Part shown: piece by piece, positions 7,496 through 16,126 of the stretch
Layout of the letters: the number at the start of each line of letters is the position of its first letter
Numbering within the stretch: the first letter of the stretch is position 1
From: Clostridia bacterium
GTDB lineage: Bacteria > Bacillota > Clostridia > DUPQ01
NCBI GenBank assembly: GCA_016938455.1
Contig: JAFGUQ010000248.1
Span: 1-34,892 of the forward strand
Direction: 5' to 3'
Length of the DNA: 34,892 bases
Made by a program: the position numbers and the translations under genes
The notes under the pieces: model-generated
What the model was told of the DNA's origin: nothing
Databases searched by the model: none
The model's input: the letters and a program-made list of their open reading frames with translations, nothing else

Positions 7496-8455
7496 ATGAC
7501 ACCAAGAGAAATAATGAAAAGAACCATAGAGTTCAATTCCCCAGAGCGAATGGCACTTAATTTACCAGACCCGTATACCGATGACATGATTTGGGTTTCC
7601 ATGGATAAAGACCCAGACCGAAGACATTCAAAAGGAACGGACGAATGGGGTTGTGTCTGGGATAATATCGGGGTCTGTCGTCTTGGTGAAGTGAAAGATT
7701 ATCCCCTGAAAACATGGGATGATTTTGATAAAATGTCCATTCCTGATATAAAAGATCAAAGCAGATGGACAACAATCAATAAGTTTGATAAATCAGAAAC
7801 TGATAAATTTGTGCTTTCATCAATTATGTCACTTTATGAAAGATGTCATTTTTTAAGAGGGCTTGAGAATCTGTGGGCAGACTTATATGAGAATCCTGAC
7901 GAAGTTAAGCATTTATTGAATATATTAACTGAAATGAATCTTTATGCCATTGAAAAGTATGCAGAAGCTGGAAGTGACGGTATCATTTTCTGTGATGACT
8001 GGGGGCTTCAGAATACGCTGATGATTTCTCCGAATCAATGGAGAGAGTTTTTTAAACCCTGTTATGCCAGGGAGTTCAAGAAAGCACATGAACATGGACT
8101 TAAGGTTTTCATGCACAGCTGCGGATATATTCTGGAAATTCTTGGAGACTTAGTGGAAATCGGTTTAGATGTGGCACAACTGGACCAGCAACTTAACATG
8201 GGATTGGATGAATTAGGTAAATATAAGGGAAAGCTGACTTTCTGGTGCCCGGTTGATATACAGGCAGTCATGCCGACCAACAATATTCCTTTAATCAGGG
8301 ACTACACAAATAAAATGGTAACTGCACTGTCAGACAGGCCAAGAGGTGGCTTCATAGGGAAAATCTATGCCGATCCTGATGCTGTAGGTCATTCAAAAGA
8401 AGCCGTGGATGAAATGTGCAAGGAGTTTGAAAAAATAAGCAAGAACTGGAAATAA
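7496..8455 (+). CDS. Uroporphyrinogen decarboxylase (URO-D) family protein with HxC motif
   Basis: A 319-residue TIM-barrel protein of the HemE/MtaA/CmuA superfamily. It is not a likely haem enzyme, since no other haem gene is nearby and the N-terminal arginine motif of HemE is absent. FMHSCG (205-210) contains His207-x-Cys209 and another cysteine follows in FWCPVD (Cys251). An HxC plus a distant Cys is the zinc site of corrinoid-dependent methyltransferases such as MtbA/MtaA, so a methyl transfer or demethylation role is plausible but inferred. Also visible is CDDWG (166-170) near the barrel active face. It is the second gene of the operon, starting three bases after the oxidoreductase and ending nine bases before the Memo-AMMECR1 start. 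The ATG is at 7496. Confidence 0.84.
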   Translation: MTPREIMKRTIEFNSPERMALNLPDPYTDDMIWVSMDKDPDRRHSKGTDEWGCVWDNIGVCRLGEVKDYPLKTWDDFDKMSIPDIKDQSRWTTINKFDKSETDKFVLSSIMSLYERCHFLRGLENLWADLYENPDEVKHLLNILTEMNLYAIEKYAEAGSDGIIFCDDWGLQNTLMISPNQWREFFKPCYAREFKKAHEHGLKVFMHSCGYILEILGDLVEIGLDVAQLDQQLNMGLDELGKYKGKLTFWCPVDIQAVMPTNNIPLIRDYTNKMVTALSDRPRGGFIGKIYADPDAVGHSKEAVDEMCKEFEKISKNWK

Positions 8456-8464
8456 GGTGATGTG

Positions 8465-9850
8465 ATGAATTTATTTATTGCTCCTCATCCTCCCATTATT
8501 CTAAAAGAAATTGGAAGGGGAGAAGAGAAAAAAGCCATTCAGACTATTAACGGTATTAAACAGATTGCAGAAGAAATAAAACGGATAAAACCAAAAACAA
8601 TTGCAGTGATAACCCCTCACGGGAATGTATTCAGGGATGCTTTGTGTGTCAATATGGAAGAAAAACTGGCCGGTGATTTTAAGAAATTCAATCATCCCGG
8701 CCTTTCTTATTCTTTTGATAATGATATTGAAAAATCGGGCAGGTTTATTGAATCATGCATGGACAGGAATATTTTATGTCTGTCTCTGGACAAACAGGCA
8801 GCCAAAGAATATGACATATCAGTTGATATAGACCATGGAGTGCTTGTCCCCATTCATTTCATCAAAGAAGTGTATCCCACTTTTAAATTAGTTCATATAA
8901 GTATAGGGTTTCTTTCTAAGACTGAACTCTATGAAGCAGGTAGAATACTTGGCGAAATCATGGATGAGGATGATGTGATCATTGCAAGCGGTGATCTTTC
9001 ACATCGACTAACCAAAGATGCACCTTCAGGATATAATAAAGCCGGAGCGGTTTATGATCAGTATATAGTCAACACATTCAAAGAGAATCATTTCATTAAT
9101 ATTCTTGATATTGATGATGAACTTGTCAATCAAGCGGGACAGTGTGCTCAGAAACCACTTGAGCTGTTTATAGGAGTATTAGAGGGGTATGAGACAAAAA
9201 GTTCAGTATTTTCATATGAAGGACCATTTGGAGTGGGTTATATGACTGCTCATATCAAAAGAGGCGGGAAAAGCAAAGAAAGCACACTTGCTGAATATTT
9301 GAAGAGAAAAGAAATCACCTTCACAGCAATGACAGAAAATGAAGATGAATATATTTCTCTTGCGAGAAATACCATTCATCAGTATATCAAAAACGCAATT
9401 AAGATAGAGGTTCCTGACAACTTAGCTCAGGAAATGTATAAAGATAAACATGGAGTTTTTGTTTCTATTAAAAAAGATGGAGAGCTTAGAGGCTGTATCG
9501 GTACTATTCTTCCTGCAAAGAAGAATATTGCAGAGGAGATTATTGAAAATGCTATTTCTGCTTCAACCAGAGATCCCAGATTTAATAAAATTGAAGAAAA
9601 TGAACTTAAAGATCTGAAAATCTCAGTGGATATCCTTTTCCCTCCTGAAGATATTGACAGCAAGGAAATGCTTGATGTAAAAGAGTATGGGGTCATCGTC
9701 TATAAAGGATTCCGGAAAGGACTTCTTTTACCCAATCTTGAAGGAATTGATGATGTGGATGAGCAAATCAGCATCGCACTTCGAAAAGCTAATATCCGAC
9801 CGGATGAAGACTACAAGCTACAGAGATTTAAGGTGGTGAGGCATAGTTGA
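8465..9850 (+). CDS. AmmeMemoRadiSam system fusion: Memo/LigB-like domain plus AMMECR1 domain
   Basis: A 461-residue two-domain protein. Residues 1-270 match the Memo/class III extradiol dioxygenase fold, keeping histidines His8 (APHPP), His52 (TPHG), His124 (DHGVLVP) and His180 (GDLSH) at the putative metal site. Residues 285-461 are an AMMECR1 domain with its hallmark LRGCIGT (341-347). Fusions or neighbouring copies of these domains with a radical SAM protein define the AmmeMemoRadiSam system, whose biochemical job is unknown to me. The ATG at 8465 is preferred to GTG 8462 because AAGGTGA lies at 8454-8460. It is the third gene of the operon and overlaps the radical SAM start by four bases. 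Confidence 0.92.
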   Translation: MNLFIAPHPPIILKEIGRGEEKKAIQTINGIKQIAEEIKRIKPKTIAVITPHGNVFRDALCVNMEEKLAGDFKKFNHPGLSYSFDNDIEKSGRFIESCMDRNILCLSLDKQAAKEYDISVDIDHGVLVPIHFIKEVYPTFKLVHISIGFLSKTELYEAGRILGEIMDEDDVIIASGDLSHRLTKDAPSGYNKAGAVYDQYIVNTFKENHFINILDIDDELVNQAGQCAQKPLELFIGVLEGYETKSSVFSYEGPFGVGYMTAHIKRGGKSKESTLAEYLKRKEITFTAMTENEDEYISLARNTIHQYIKNAIKIEVPDNLAQEMYKDKHGVFVSIKKDGELRGCIGTILPAKKNIAEEIIENAISASTRDPRFNKIEENELKDLKISVDILFPPEDIDSKEMLDVKEYGVIVYKGFRKGLLLPNLEGIDDVDEQISIALRKANIRPDEDYKLQRFKVVRHS

Positions 9851-10677
9851 AGCAGGCAAGTTATTTTATCAGCATGAAAAATAATGCAGTTAAATGTAAA
9901 CTCTGTCCCCATGAATGCGAAATCATGGAAAATCAAAGTGGTATCTGTGGTGTCAGAATAAACATGGATGGTGTTCTTTATACAAAAACATACAATCAGA
10001 TTTCATCGATTGCCATTGATCCCATTGAAAAAAAGCCAATCAGAAGATACAAACCAAACACCAAAATTCTGTCAGTAGGCACATTTGGCTGCAATTTTAA
10101 ATGTGGCTTCTGCCAGAACTACCATATTTCACAATTAACACCTGAACTGGAGGAAATGTCTTCTAACGAACTGCTTGATATTTCAGACAGACAGAAAGAA
10201 AGTATCGGGATTGCTTTTACCTATAATGAACCAACCATCTGGTATGAATATATTGAAGAAACAGCCAGAAAAAACAAAAAAGACACAATTCTTGTTACTA
10301 ACGGATTCATCAATAAAGAACCCTTACTGAATCTTCTTCCATATATCAATGCCATGAACATTGACCTGAAATCCATCAATCCTCATTTTTATGAGCGAGT
10401 TTGTAAAGGTAAACTAGAACCGGTCATGGAGACAATCAAAACAGCTCATGAACAAACTCATGTTGAACTGACTTTTCTTTCTATTCCTGACTTGAATGAT
10501 TCGATGGAAGAAATGAAGGAGCTATCAGAATGGATTGCGTCAGTTGACAAGAACATACCACTTCATATCATTCCTTTCAGACCGATGTATAAAATGAATG
10601 ATACTCCATATCAGACCCATGAAAAAATAGATAAACTAAAAAGCATTGCATTTAAATATCTTAGCTTCGTATATTAG
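9847..10677 (+). CDS. AmmeMemoRadiSam system radical SAM enzyme
   Basis: A 276-residue radical SAM protein with the cluster motif CNFKCGFC (Cys82, Cys86, Cys89) for the SAM-cleaving [4Fe-4S] centre. Upstream is a cysteine set CKLCPHEC plus GICG (Cys17, 20, 24, 34), as in pyruvate formate-lyase-activase-like proteins of this group. It begins at TTG 9847, overlapping the stop of the Memo-AMMECR1 gene by four bases, with AGGTGG and GAGG at 9831-9841; this suggests coupled translation and a joint function. The likely chemistry is radical modification of a protein or small molecule, possibly handed to the Memo or AMMECR1 domain. The target is unknown. Family assignment is firm; function is not. 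Confidence 0.92.
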   Translation: MKQASYFISMKNNAVKCKLCPHECEIMENQSGICGVRINMDGVLYTKTYNQISSIAIDPIEKKPIRRYKPNTKILSVGTFGCNFKCGFCQNYHISQLTPELEEMSSNELLDISDRQKESIGIAFTYNEPTIWYEYIEETARKNKKDTILVTNGFINKEPLLNLLPYINAMNIDLKSINPHFYERVCKGKLEPVMETIKTAHEQTHVELTFLSIPDLNDSMEEMKELSEWIASVDKNIPLHIIPFRPMYKMNDTPYQTHEKIDKLKSIAFKYLSFVY

Positions 10678-10690
10678 AAAGGAAACATCA

Positions 10691-13069
10691 ATGAAATACT
10701 CAAACACACATGAAAAAGCCTCATTTTTAATCGGAGGCATTGGTAGCGGAAACTTTTCAATCGGAAGCAGAGGTCAGCTGAAGTCCTTTGAAATGTTTAA
10801 TAAACCGGGAATCAACAACTATCTCCCTTTCACTTTTGCCTGCATCAAGATTAAAGAGAAAAACAAACCAGCCGTTTTAAAAGTGCTGGAAGCTAAATTC
10901 AATCAACCTTATGAAGGCTCTCATGGATTAGATGGTAATAATGCTTTTATGGCAGCAGGGCTTCCTAGACTTGAAAAATCAAAAATTTATGGAAAAGCAG
11001 CGATATGTCATGTTGATTTTTATGACAAACGATTGCCTGTTAAAATATCAATGAAAGCATACTCGCCGTTTATTCCCCTTGATGAAGATAATTCAGGGTT
11101 ACCATTAGGGCATATTGAATATACGATTGAAAATCTCTCTGATAAAGAAATCGATGTCAGTATTGCGTTTTCCATGTCTAATGCCACAGGTTCAGGACTC
11201 GATAATGATGAGTGGAAAGAAATGGCAAAAGATATGAAAAAGAAAAACACCTTTGTCGATATGGGTGTGTTAAAAGGCATTCATTACGAAAGCATCGGCT
11301 TAGAGAGCAATCAGATTAATTCTGGTGATATGGCGTTATTAACCTTTGATGAAAATGTGTCATATAAGGAACAGTGGTTGAATCAGGGTTATTACGATGG
11401 GCTCAATGAGTTCTGGAAGGATTTTAAAGAAAATGACAAGTTGAATCCACATCCTGAATATATTGATGGATTAGATAAACCTCAGTCCACCCCGGCAACA
11501 GCCAGTATCTGTGTTAATAAGATTATAAAAGCAAAAAGCAAACAGAACTATAATTTCCTGTTATCCTGGTATTTCCCGAACCGATATAATTCATGGGATT
11601 ATCAGAAAGTTAATTTCAGGCATGGTGAAGACGGCAGCATGACCAGAAACTATTATGCGACAAAATTTAAAAGCGCTATCGATGTGAGTGACTATTATAC
11701 TAAGAACAGGAAGCATTTTTTTAAGACTACTGAGCAATTTGAAAAAGCTTTGTATAAAACCACGATACCAAAACAATTTTTAGACAGCGTTGCTTACAAC
11801 ATGTCCATTATCAGAAGTACCACATGTTTCAGGATAGAAGATGGAACACTTCTTGCATATGAAGGGTGCTGCAATACTTTTGGCTGCTGCTTCGGATCAT
11901 GTACCCATGTATGGAACTATACACAGACATTGGCGTTTCTGTTTCCTAAGTTAGAAAGAACCATGAGGAGGGTTGAATTTCTGGTGGAAACTGATGAAAA
12001 AGGCAGCATGGCTTTTCGTTCAGTTCAGAAATTTAAACTAAAAAGATGGGAGTACCATCCAGCAGTAGATGGACAGATGGGAACAATCGTCAGACTCTAC
12101 CGCGATATTATGCTTTCAGGTGACTTAGAACTGTTAAATCAGGTATGGGATAAAGTGAAATTATCACTATCCTTTGCATTGGATTACTGGGACAGTGATC
12201 ATGATTATGTGCTGGATTCACAGCAGCATAATACCTATGACATAGAATTTTATGGCCCTAACTCGCTTGCTAACTCCATTTTTTTTGCAGCCGTCAAAGC
12301 TTCCATTAAACTTGCCAAAATCATGAAGGATGAAGAGCATATCAAGAAATATACAGAAATCTATGAAAAAGGAAGCAAGAAGATTGATGAGCTCTTATTT
12401 AACGGGGAATATTATCAGCAGAATCTTGATGACATTAATAAAATAAGACATCAGTATGGAACAGGATGTATCTCTGACCAGTTGCTTGGACAGACACTGG
12501 CTCATGTCGCTAATTTAGGGTACTTGTTTGATAAGGAAAATACAAAGAAAGCGGTTTATTCAATCTATAAATATAATCTTATCAAAGATCTGACCAACCA
12601 TGAAAATACAAACAGAACATATGGAGTCAATGATGAAGGAGGACTGGTTGTTTGTTCCTGGCCGAAAGGAAACAAACCGGCGCTTGAGTTCCCGTATTCA
12701 AGTGAAGTATGGCCAAGCCTGGAATACCATGTTGCGACTCACTTAATTTATGAAGGTTTTGTCAATGAAGCTTCAGAAATCATTAAAATAACAAGAGAGA
12801 GACAAAATGGTAAAAACAGAAATCCATGGAATGAAGTGGAGTGCGGATTCTTTTATGCCAGGAGTCTCGCAAGCTTTGGATTACTGATTGCCTGCTCAGG
12901 ATATCAGTATGATATGATTAATAACAAAATAGGATTTAATCCAAAAGTGAATGAAGATAAATTTAAATGTTTCTTCATCTGTGAAAAGGGATGGGGTATT
13001 TATGATCACAGGAAAAAGAAGATAAATACTGTTTATGGTGATTTGAGTGAGATTGAGTTAGATACTTAA
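10691..13069 (+). CDS. GH116/DUF608-type glycoside hydrolase (GBA2-like)
   Basis: A 792-residue cytoplasmic protein related to non-lysosomal glucosylceramidase and archaeal GH116 beta-glucosidases. The N-terminal domain opens with GGIGSGNFSIGSRGQ; the C-terminal part is an alpha/alpha toroid. GSCTHVWNY and FLFPKLERTM are family signatures. By remembered alignment to human GBA2 (Glu527/Asp677), Glu391 in AYEGCC is the likely nucleophile and Asp517 in NTYDIEF the acid/base. I chose ATG 10691 because AGAAAGGAAA (10676-10685) precedes it; an upstream in-frame ATG lies inside the radical SAM gene. There is no signal peptide, so it would act on imported or intracellular glycosides. It is the last gene of the five-gene operon. 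The substrate is not deducible. Confidence 0.85.
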   Translation: MKYSNTHEKASFLIGGIGSGNFSIGSRGQLKSFEMFNKPGINNYLPFTFACIKIKEKNKPAVLKVLEAKFNQPYEGSHGLDGNNAFMAAGLPRLEKSKIYGKAAICHVDFYDKRLPVKISMKAYSPFIPLDEDNSGLPLGHIEYTIENLSDKEIDVSIAFSMSNATGSGLDNDEWKEMAKDMKKKNTFVDMGVLKGIHYESIGLESNQINSGDMALLTFDENVSYKEQWLNQGYYDGLNEFWKDFKENDKLNPHPEYIDGLDKPQSTPATASICVNKIIKAKSKQNYNFLLSWYFPNRYNSWDYQKVNFRHGEDGSMTRNYYATKFKSAIDVSDYYTKNRKHFFKTTEQFEKALYKTTIPKQFLDSVAYNMSIIRSTTCFRIEDGTLLAYEGCCNTFGCCFGSCTHVWNYTQTLAFLFPKLERTMRRVEFLVETDEKGSMAFRSVQKFKLKRWEYHPAVDGQMGTIVRLYRDIMLSGDLELLNQVWDKVKLSLSFALDYWDSDHDYVLDSQQHNTYDIEFYGPNSLANSIFFAAVKASIKLAKIMKDEEHIKKYTEIYEKGSKKIDELLFNGEYYQQNLDDINKIRHQYGTGCISDQLLGQTLAHVANLGYLFDKENTKKAVYSIYKYNLIKDLTNHENTNRTYGVNDEGGLVVCSWPKGNKPALEFPYSSEVWPSLEYHVATHLIYEGFVNEASEIIKITRERQNGKNRNPWNEVECGFFYARSLASFGLLIACSGYQYDMINNKIGFNPKVNEDKFKCFFICEKGWGIYDHRKKKINTVYGDLSEIELDT

Positions 13070-13089
13070 GCAGGCAGAAACATAGCATT

Positions 13090-13132
13090 TGTTCATTTAC
13101 TGAGGATATTGTTCCTTAGAAAAAAGTGAACA
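13090..13132 (+). other. Imperfect long hairpin after the GH116 operon
   Basis: TGTTCA (13090-13095) pairs with TGAACA (13127-13132), and inside it CTGAGGA (13100-13106) pairs with TCCTTAG (13113-13119), the latter with one G-T pair, around a TATTGT loop. There is no U tract, so it may be an RNA 3' end, a weak terminator or an operator for the next gene. Confidence 0.4.
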
Positions 13133-13166
13133 TGAATACATAAGAGCAAAGGAAAGGATAACATGC

Positions 13167-13679
13167 ATGAGCTTAAAATCTTGCCTAATGATTGTTGATG
13201 TTCAAAAAGGAGTTTTTAAATTTAAACAACCTGTATATAACGAAGATATATTAGTATCAAATTTAAAACAAGTGATTAACTCAGCAAAAAGAAAAAACAT
13301 CAAAATTATCTATGTACAACATGAGAATGATTCATTTTTGAAAAAAGGGTCAGAAGAATGGGAAATAATTGACGATATTAAACCAATCACTGATGAAAAC
13401 CATATATTTCACAAAAAATTTCCAAGTGCTTTCAAAGAAACCGATTTATTGGATTATTTAAAGCAAGAAGGAGTAGATAAGATATATGTTGCAGGTCTGA
13501 TTTCAAATGGTTGTGTCAAAGAAACATGTCTGGATGGACTTAATAAACACTTTGAAATTGTGTTAATATCAGATGCTCACAGTACATTTTACAAAGATGC
13601 TGATAAAATCATTCATGAGACTAATGAAGAGATGGAGTCAAAAGGAGCAACCCTTCAAAAGTGCTCAGAATTATGGTGA
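13167..13679 (+). CDS. Isochorismatase-like cysteine hydrolase
   Basis: A 170-residue single-domain hydrolase of the isochorismatase/nicotinamidase fold. The triad is Asp11 (IVDVQ), Lys83 (FHKKFPSAF) and Cys116 (SNGCVKETC). Members cut amides such as nicotinamide, ureidoacrylate or N-carbamoyl compounds, or the vinyl ether of isochorismate; nothing nearby suggests siderophore synthesis. ATG 13167 follows GGAAAGGA (13151-13158). It appears to be transcribed alone or from a promoter in the 97-base gap. A paralogue of similar length lies at 23733-24269, sharing the VDVQ, KxxxSAF.ETDL and central cysteine motifs. Substrate unknown. Confidence 0.88.
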   Translation: MSLKSCLMIVDVQKGVFKFKQPVYNEDILVSNLKQVINSAKRKNIKIIYVQHENDSFLKKGSEEWEIIDDIKPITDENHIFHKKFPSAFKETDLLDYLKQEGVDKIYVAGLISNGCVKETCLDGLNKHFEIVLISDAHSTFYKDADKIIHETNEEMESKGATLQKCSELW

Positions 13680-13821
13680 TTAATAAAGAATGCTGATGAA
13701 TCAGGAAGAAGACTAAAAAGAAAAAACCAGAATGAGCATATTGAAGCTTTATATTCATATATAAAAAAAACAAATCTCTAAACAATGATGTTTAATATAC
13801 GGAACAGAGGAATCAAGATTT

Positions 13822-14352
13822 ATGGGAAACAATCAAATGATTTTTAAAGAGGTTATAGGAGTACAAAATTTTGCTGCTGGGGTAAATATTATTTTTAGAG
13901 AAGCAGTCAGGGCGGTCATTATAAATGGAGATAAATTATTAATGGTCCATAACAATAAAGGGGATTACAAGTTCCCTGGAGGTGGATTAGAAAAAGGAGA
14001 AGATCAATCTGCTGCATTACTAAGGGAAGTTCAAGAAGAAACAGGATATAGAATCAATGTAGTTAAAGAGAAAATTGGAATTGTCATTGAAAGAAGAAAT
14101 GATAAACATAGAGATAATACATTGTTTGAAATGACATCATATTATTATATTTGTGAAGTATCAGATGATAAGGGTTTTCAAGAACTGGATGATTATGAAG
14201 CAGATTTGGATTTTAAATCATTATGGATAAATATTGATGAAGCAATTAAAAAAAATGATAAAATAATAACCGAAAAAGAAGATAAGAATCCATGGGTTAT
14301 AAGAGAGTTATATGTATTAAAGCAATTAAAGAAATTTTTCTTTAATTCTTAA
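13822..14352 (+). CDS. Nudix hydrolase
   Basis: A 176-residue hydrolase of nucleoside diphosphates linked to another moiety. The Nudix box is complete from Gly54 to Tyr76 (G-x5-E-x7-REVQEETGY) and would bind Mg2+. The rest gives no clear substrate signature; candidates include oxidised dNTPs, ADP-ribose or nucleotide sugars. The ATG at 13822 follows AGAGGAA (13806-13812). It is the second of a plus-strand run of small accessory genes and is followed after 53 bases by a DUF1801-type gene. The 142-base gap before it holds no feature I can support apart from the ribosome site. Confidence 0.88.
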   Translation: MGNNQMIFKEVIGVQNFAAGVNIIFREAVRAVIINGDKLLMVHNNKGDYKFPGGGLEKGEDQSAALLREVQEETGYRINVVKEKIGIVIERRNDKHRDNTLFEMTSYYYICEVSDDKGFQELDDYEADLDFKSLWINIDEAIKKNDKIITEKEDKNPWVIRELYVLKQLKKFFFNS

Positions 14353-14405
14353 TTAGACTGAAGTGTTGAAATGCAAAGACACATTCAAATACAGCAGGTG
14401 ATATT

Positions 14406-14780
14406 ATGAAAGTTTTTGAAGAATACCTGAATAGAATTGACAATCTGGAGCAACGGGCCGGAGTAGAGCAAGTGTTGAGCCATATGGCAAACAGATTTCC
14501 TGTTTTGGAAACAAGAATTGCATGGAACCAGCCGATGTTTACTGACCATGGAACATTCATCATCGGTTTCAGTGTATCCAAGAATCATTTAGCGATAGCT
14601 CCAGAAAGAGAAGGAATCATTCGTTTTTCTGATGAAATCATTCAAGCCGGATATGACCATACTAAGGAGCTTATTCGTATTAGCTGGAATAAACCTGTCG
14701 ATTTTACATTACTTGAGAGAATCATCGAATTTAATATACTTGAAAAGAAAGACTGCAAAACTTTTTGGCGGACAAGATAA
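14406..14780 (+). CDS. DUF1801-type (YdhG/Fra-like) protein
   Basis: A 124-residue cytoplasmic protein resembling the DUF1801 family, some members of which (B. subtilis YdhG/Fra) are described as iron chaperones. Seen features are an N-terminal helical stretch, RIAWNQPMF, FIIGFSVSKNHLAIAP and a conserved aromatic/basic C-terminal half (IRISWNKPVDFTLLERII). ATG 14406 follows AGGTGAT (14396-14402). It lies between a Nudix gene and a longer DUF1801/YdeI protein. A role in iron handling is only a family-level guess. Two more DUF1801 proteins are in the window. Confidence 0.75.
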   Translation: MKVFEEYLNRIDNLEQRAGVEQVLSHMANRFPVLETRIAWNQPMFTDHGTFIIGFSVSKNHLAIAPEREGIIRFSDEIIQAGYDHTKELIRISWNKPVDFTLLERIIEFNILEKKDCKTFWRTR

Positions 14781-14833
14781 GACATTATATCGTGGTTGCT
14801 GATTTATAAAAAGGGTATAGTGTAAATATAGAT

Positions 14834-14862
14834 TTGATGTGCTGTAGAATTGAAAATATAGT
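14834..14862 (+). promoter_or_regulatory. Promoter of the DUF1801-YdeI gene
   Basis: TTGATG (14834-14839) and TATAGT (14857-14862) are 17 bp apart, predicting a start near 14869, 34 bases before the ATG. Confidence 0.65.
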
Positions 14863-14902
14863 AATCATAAGAATCATTAAATCTATTTGAGGAGGTTTCA
14901 AG

Positions 14903-15523
14903 ATGAAAAAAGAAAAATCTATAGAACAAATACCAGTTAATATAATGAATCCAAAAGTTGATGAATTTTTAAGTAATACAAAAAATTGGAAAAAGGAGTT
15001 TGAAAAGCTAAGAGATATCATTCTTGACTGCCAATTGACTGAAGAACTGAAGTGGGGTGTTCCCTGTTACACTTTTGAAGGTAACAACATCGCTCTGATA
15101 CATGGATTTAAAGAATATTGTGCCATATTATTTGTCAAAGGATCACTGTTAAAAGACAAAAATGGGATTCTGATTCAGCAGACAGAGAATGTTCAGGCAG
15201 CAAGGCAAATCAGATTCACTGATGTAGATGGAATCATTCAACTTGAAAATATTTTAAAAGAATATATCCATGAAGCAATAGAAGTGGAAAAAGCTGGTTT
15301 ACAGGTGGAATTCAAGAAGACAGAAGAATACATCATACCCGATGAGCTCAAAAGCAAATTCAGTGATAACAGTGATTTGGAAATTGCTTTTAAGGCATTG
15401 ACACCGGGAAGACAAAGAGCCTATATCTTCTTTTTTTCTGCACCTAAACAATCCAAGACGAGAGAGTCAAGGATTGAAAAATATATCCCACAGATTCTTG
15501 ATGGGAAAGGGCTGAACGATTAG
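14903..15523 (+). CDS. YdeI-like protein: DUF1801 domain plus YdeI/OmpD-associated C-terminal domain
   Basis: A 206-residue cytoplasmic protein. Residues about 20-125 form a DUF1801 domain (LKWGVPCYTFEGNNIALI, CAILFVKGSLL). Residues about 160-206 match the YdeI/OmpD-associated C-terminal domain, seen in FKALTPGRQRAYIFFFSAPK and TRESRIEKYIPQIL. The architecture is that of B. subtilis YdeI. No enzymatic motif is visible and the function of the family is not settled. ATG 14903 has the strong site AGGAGGT (14890-14896) and its own promoter, so it is a separate transcription unit. Confidence 0.85.
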   Translation: MKKEKSIEQIPVNIMNPKVDEFLSNTKNWKKEFEKLRDIILDCQLTEELKWGVPCYTFEGNNIALIHGFKEYCAILFVKGSLLKDKNGILIQQTENVQAARQIRFTDVDGIIQLENILKEYIHEAIEVEKAGLQVEFKKTEEYIIPDELKSKFSDNSDLEIAFKALTPGRQRAYIFFFSAPKQSKTRESRIEKYIPQILDGKGLND

Positions 15524-15547
15524 CTATCTACTATAAAATAGTGATAG
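15524..15547. repeat. Inverted repeat between YdeI-like and GNAT genes
   Basis: CTATC and ACTAT (split by one T) pair with ATAGT and GATAG around AAA, forming a hairpin directly after the upstream stop codon. It may be an RNA 3' stem or an operator; there is no U tract. Confidence 0.4.
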
Positions 15548-15592
15548 AATAAAGATAGACATGCAGGATAATAGTAATTATAAGGGGTATTA

Positions 15593-16087
15593 ATGAGTAT
15601 TCAATTAAGAACTGCAACTAAAGAAGATATAGATATTCTTGCAAAAATTCACTCAAGGTCCTTAAACGAAGCTTTCGGAGAAATATATAAAAAGCATTTT
15701 TCCTACGAAGACAGATATTCCGGCTTTACACATGAACTCAATTTAGGAAAACCGAATAATCTTTTAGTACTATATAACGATGAACCAATCGGGTTATTGA
15801 CATATGGTGGAAGTCGTTATGTTGAAATCGATGATGATTCAATTGAATTATGGCGGATTTATTTAGAGCCTGATTTCTGGGGCAGAGGGTTTGGCACACA
15901 AACTTTAGAAAAAGCATTAGAAATAATTAAAAGTTTGGGATACAAAAAAGTCATTCTCTGGGTTCTAGAAAAGAATATCAGAGCCAGAAGATTTTTTGAT
16001 AAAAACGGTTTTATTGACAGTGGAAAGCAACTAAAAGATCAGATAGGACAAGAAATCATTGATCTTATGTATGTCAAAGAGATATAA
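15593..16087 (+). CDS. GNAT-family N-acetyltransferase
   Basis: A 164-residue single-domain acetyl-CoA-dependent acetyltransferase. The acetyl-CoA loop is seen in WGRGFGTQTLEKALE (motif A) and motif B in NIRARRFFDKNGF near the C-terminus. The substrate could be a small amine, an amino acid or a protein N-terminus. ATG 15593 is preceded by AAGGGG (15582-15587). It belongs to the run of accessory genes and stands before a nucleotidyltransferase gene, a pairing that recalls antibiotic-modifying enzymes, but no resistance subtype can be recognised. Confidence 0.9.
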   Translation: MSIQLRTATKEDIDILAKIHSRSLNEAFGEIYKKHFSYEDRYSGFTHELNLGKPNNLLVLYNDEPIGLLTYGGSRYVEIDDDSIELWRIYLEPDFWGRGFGTQTLEKALEIIKSLGYKKVILWVLEKNIRARRFFDKNGFIDSGKQLKDQIGQEIIDLMYVKEI

Positions 16088-16126
16088 GGCAGAGCTGTTT
16101 AAAGAAAAATCGAGGAGGCAAGTTAC

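Noticed and set aside
8501-8695. Minus-strand reading frame opposite the Memo-AMMECR1 gene
   Set aside because: Shadow of the coding strand; the plus-strand frame has clear domain motifs.
13680-13782. In-frame open reading after the TGA of the isochorismatase-like gene, about 33 codons
   Set aside because: It could suggest readthrough or UGA recoding, but its translation matches no family I know, other genes here end in TGA normally, and the hydrolase is already full length.
15556-15584. Promoter TAGACA-17-TATAAG before the GNAT gene
   Set aside because: It would start transcription at or after the ribosome site, leaving no leader, so it is probably chance.
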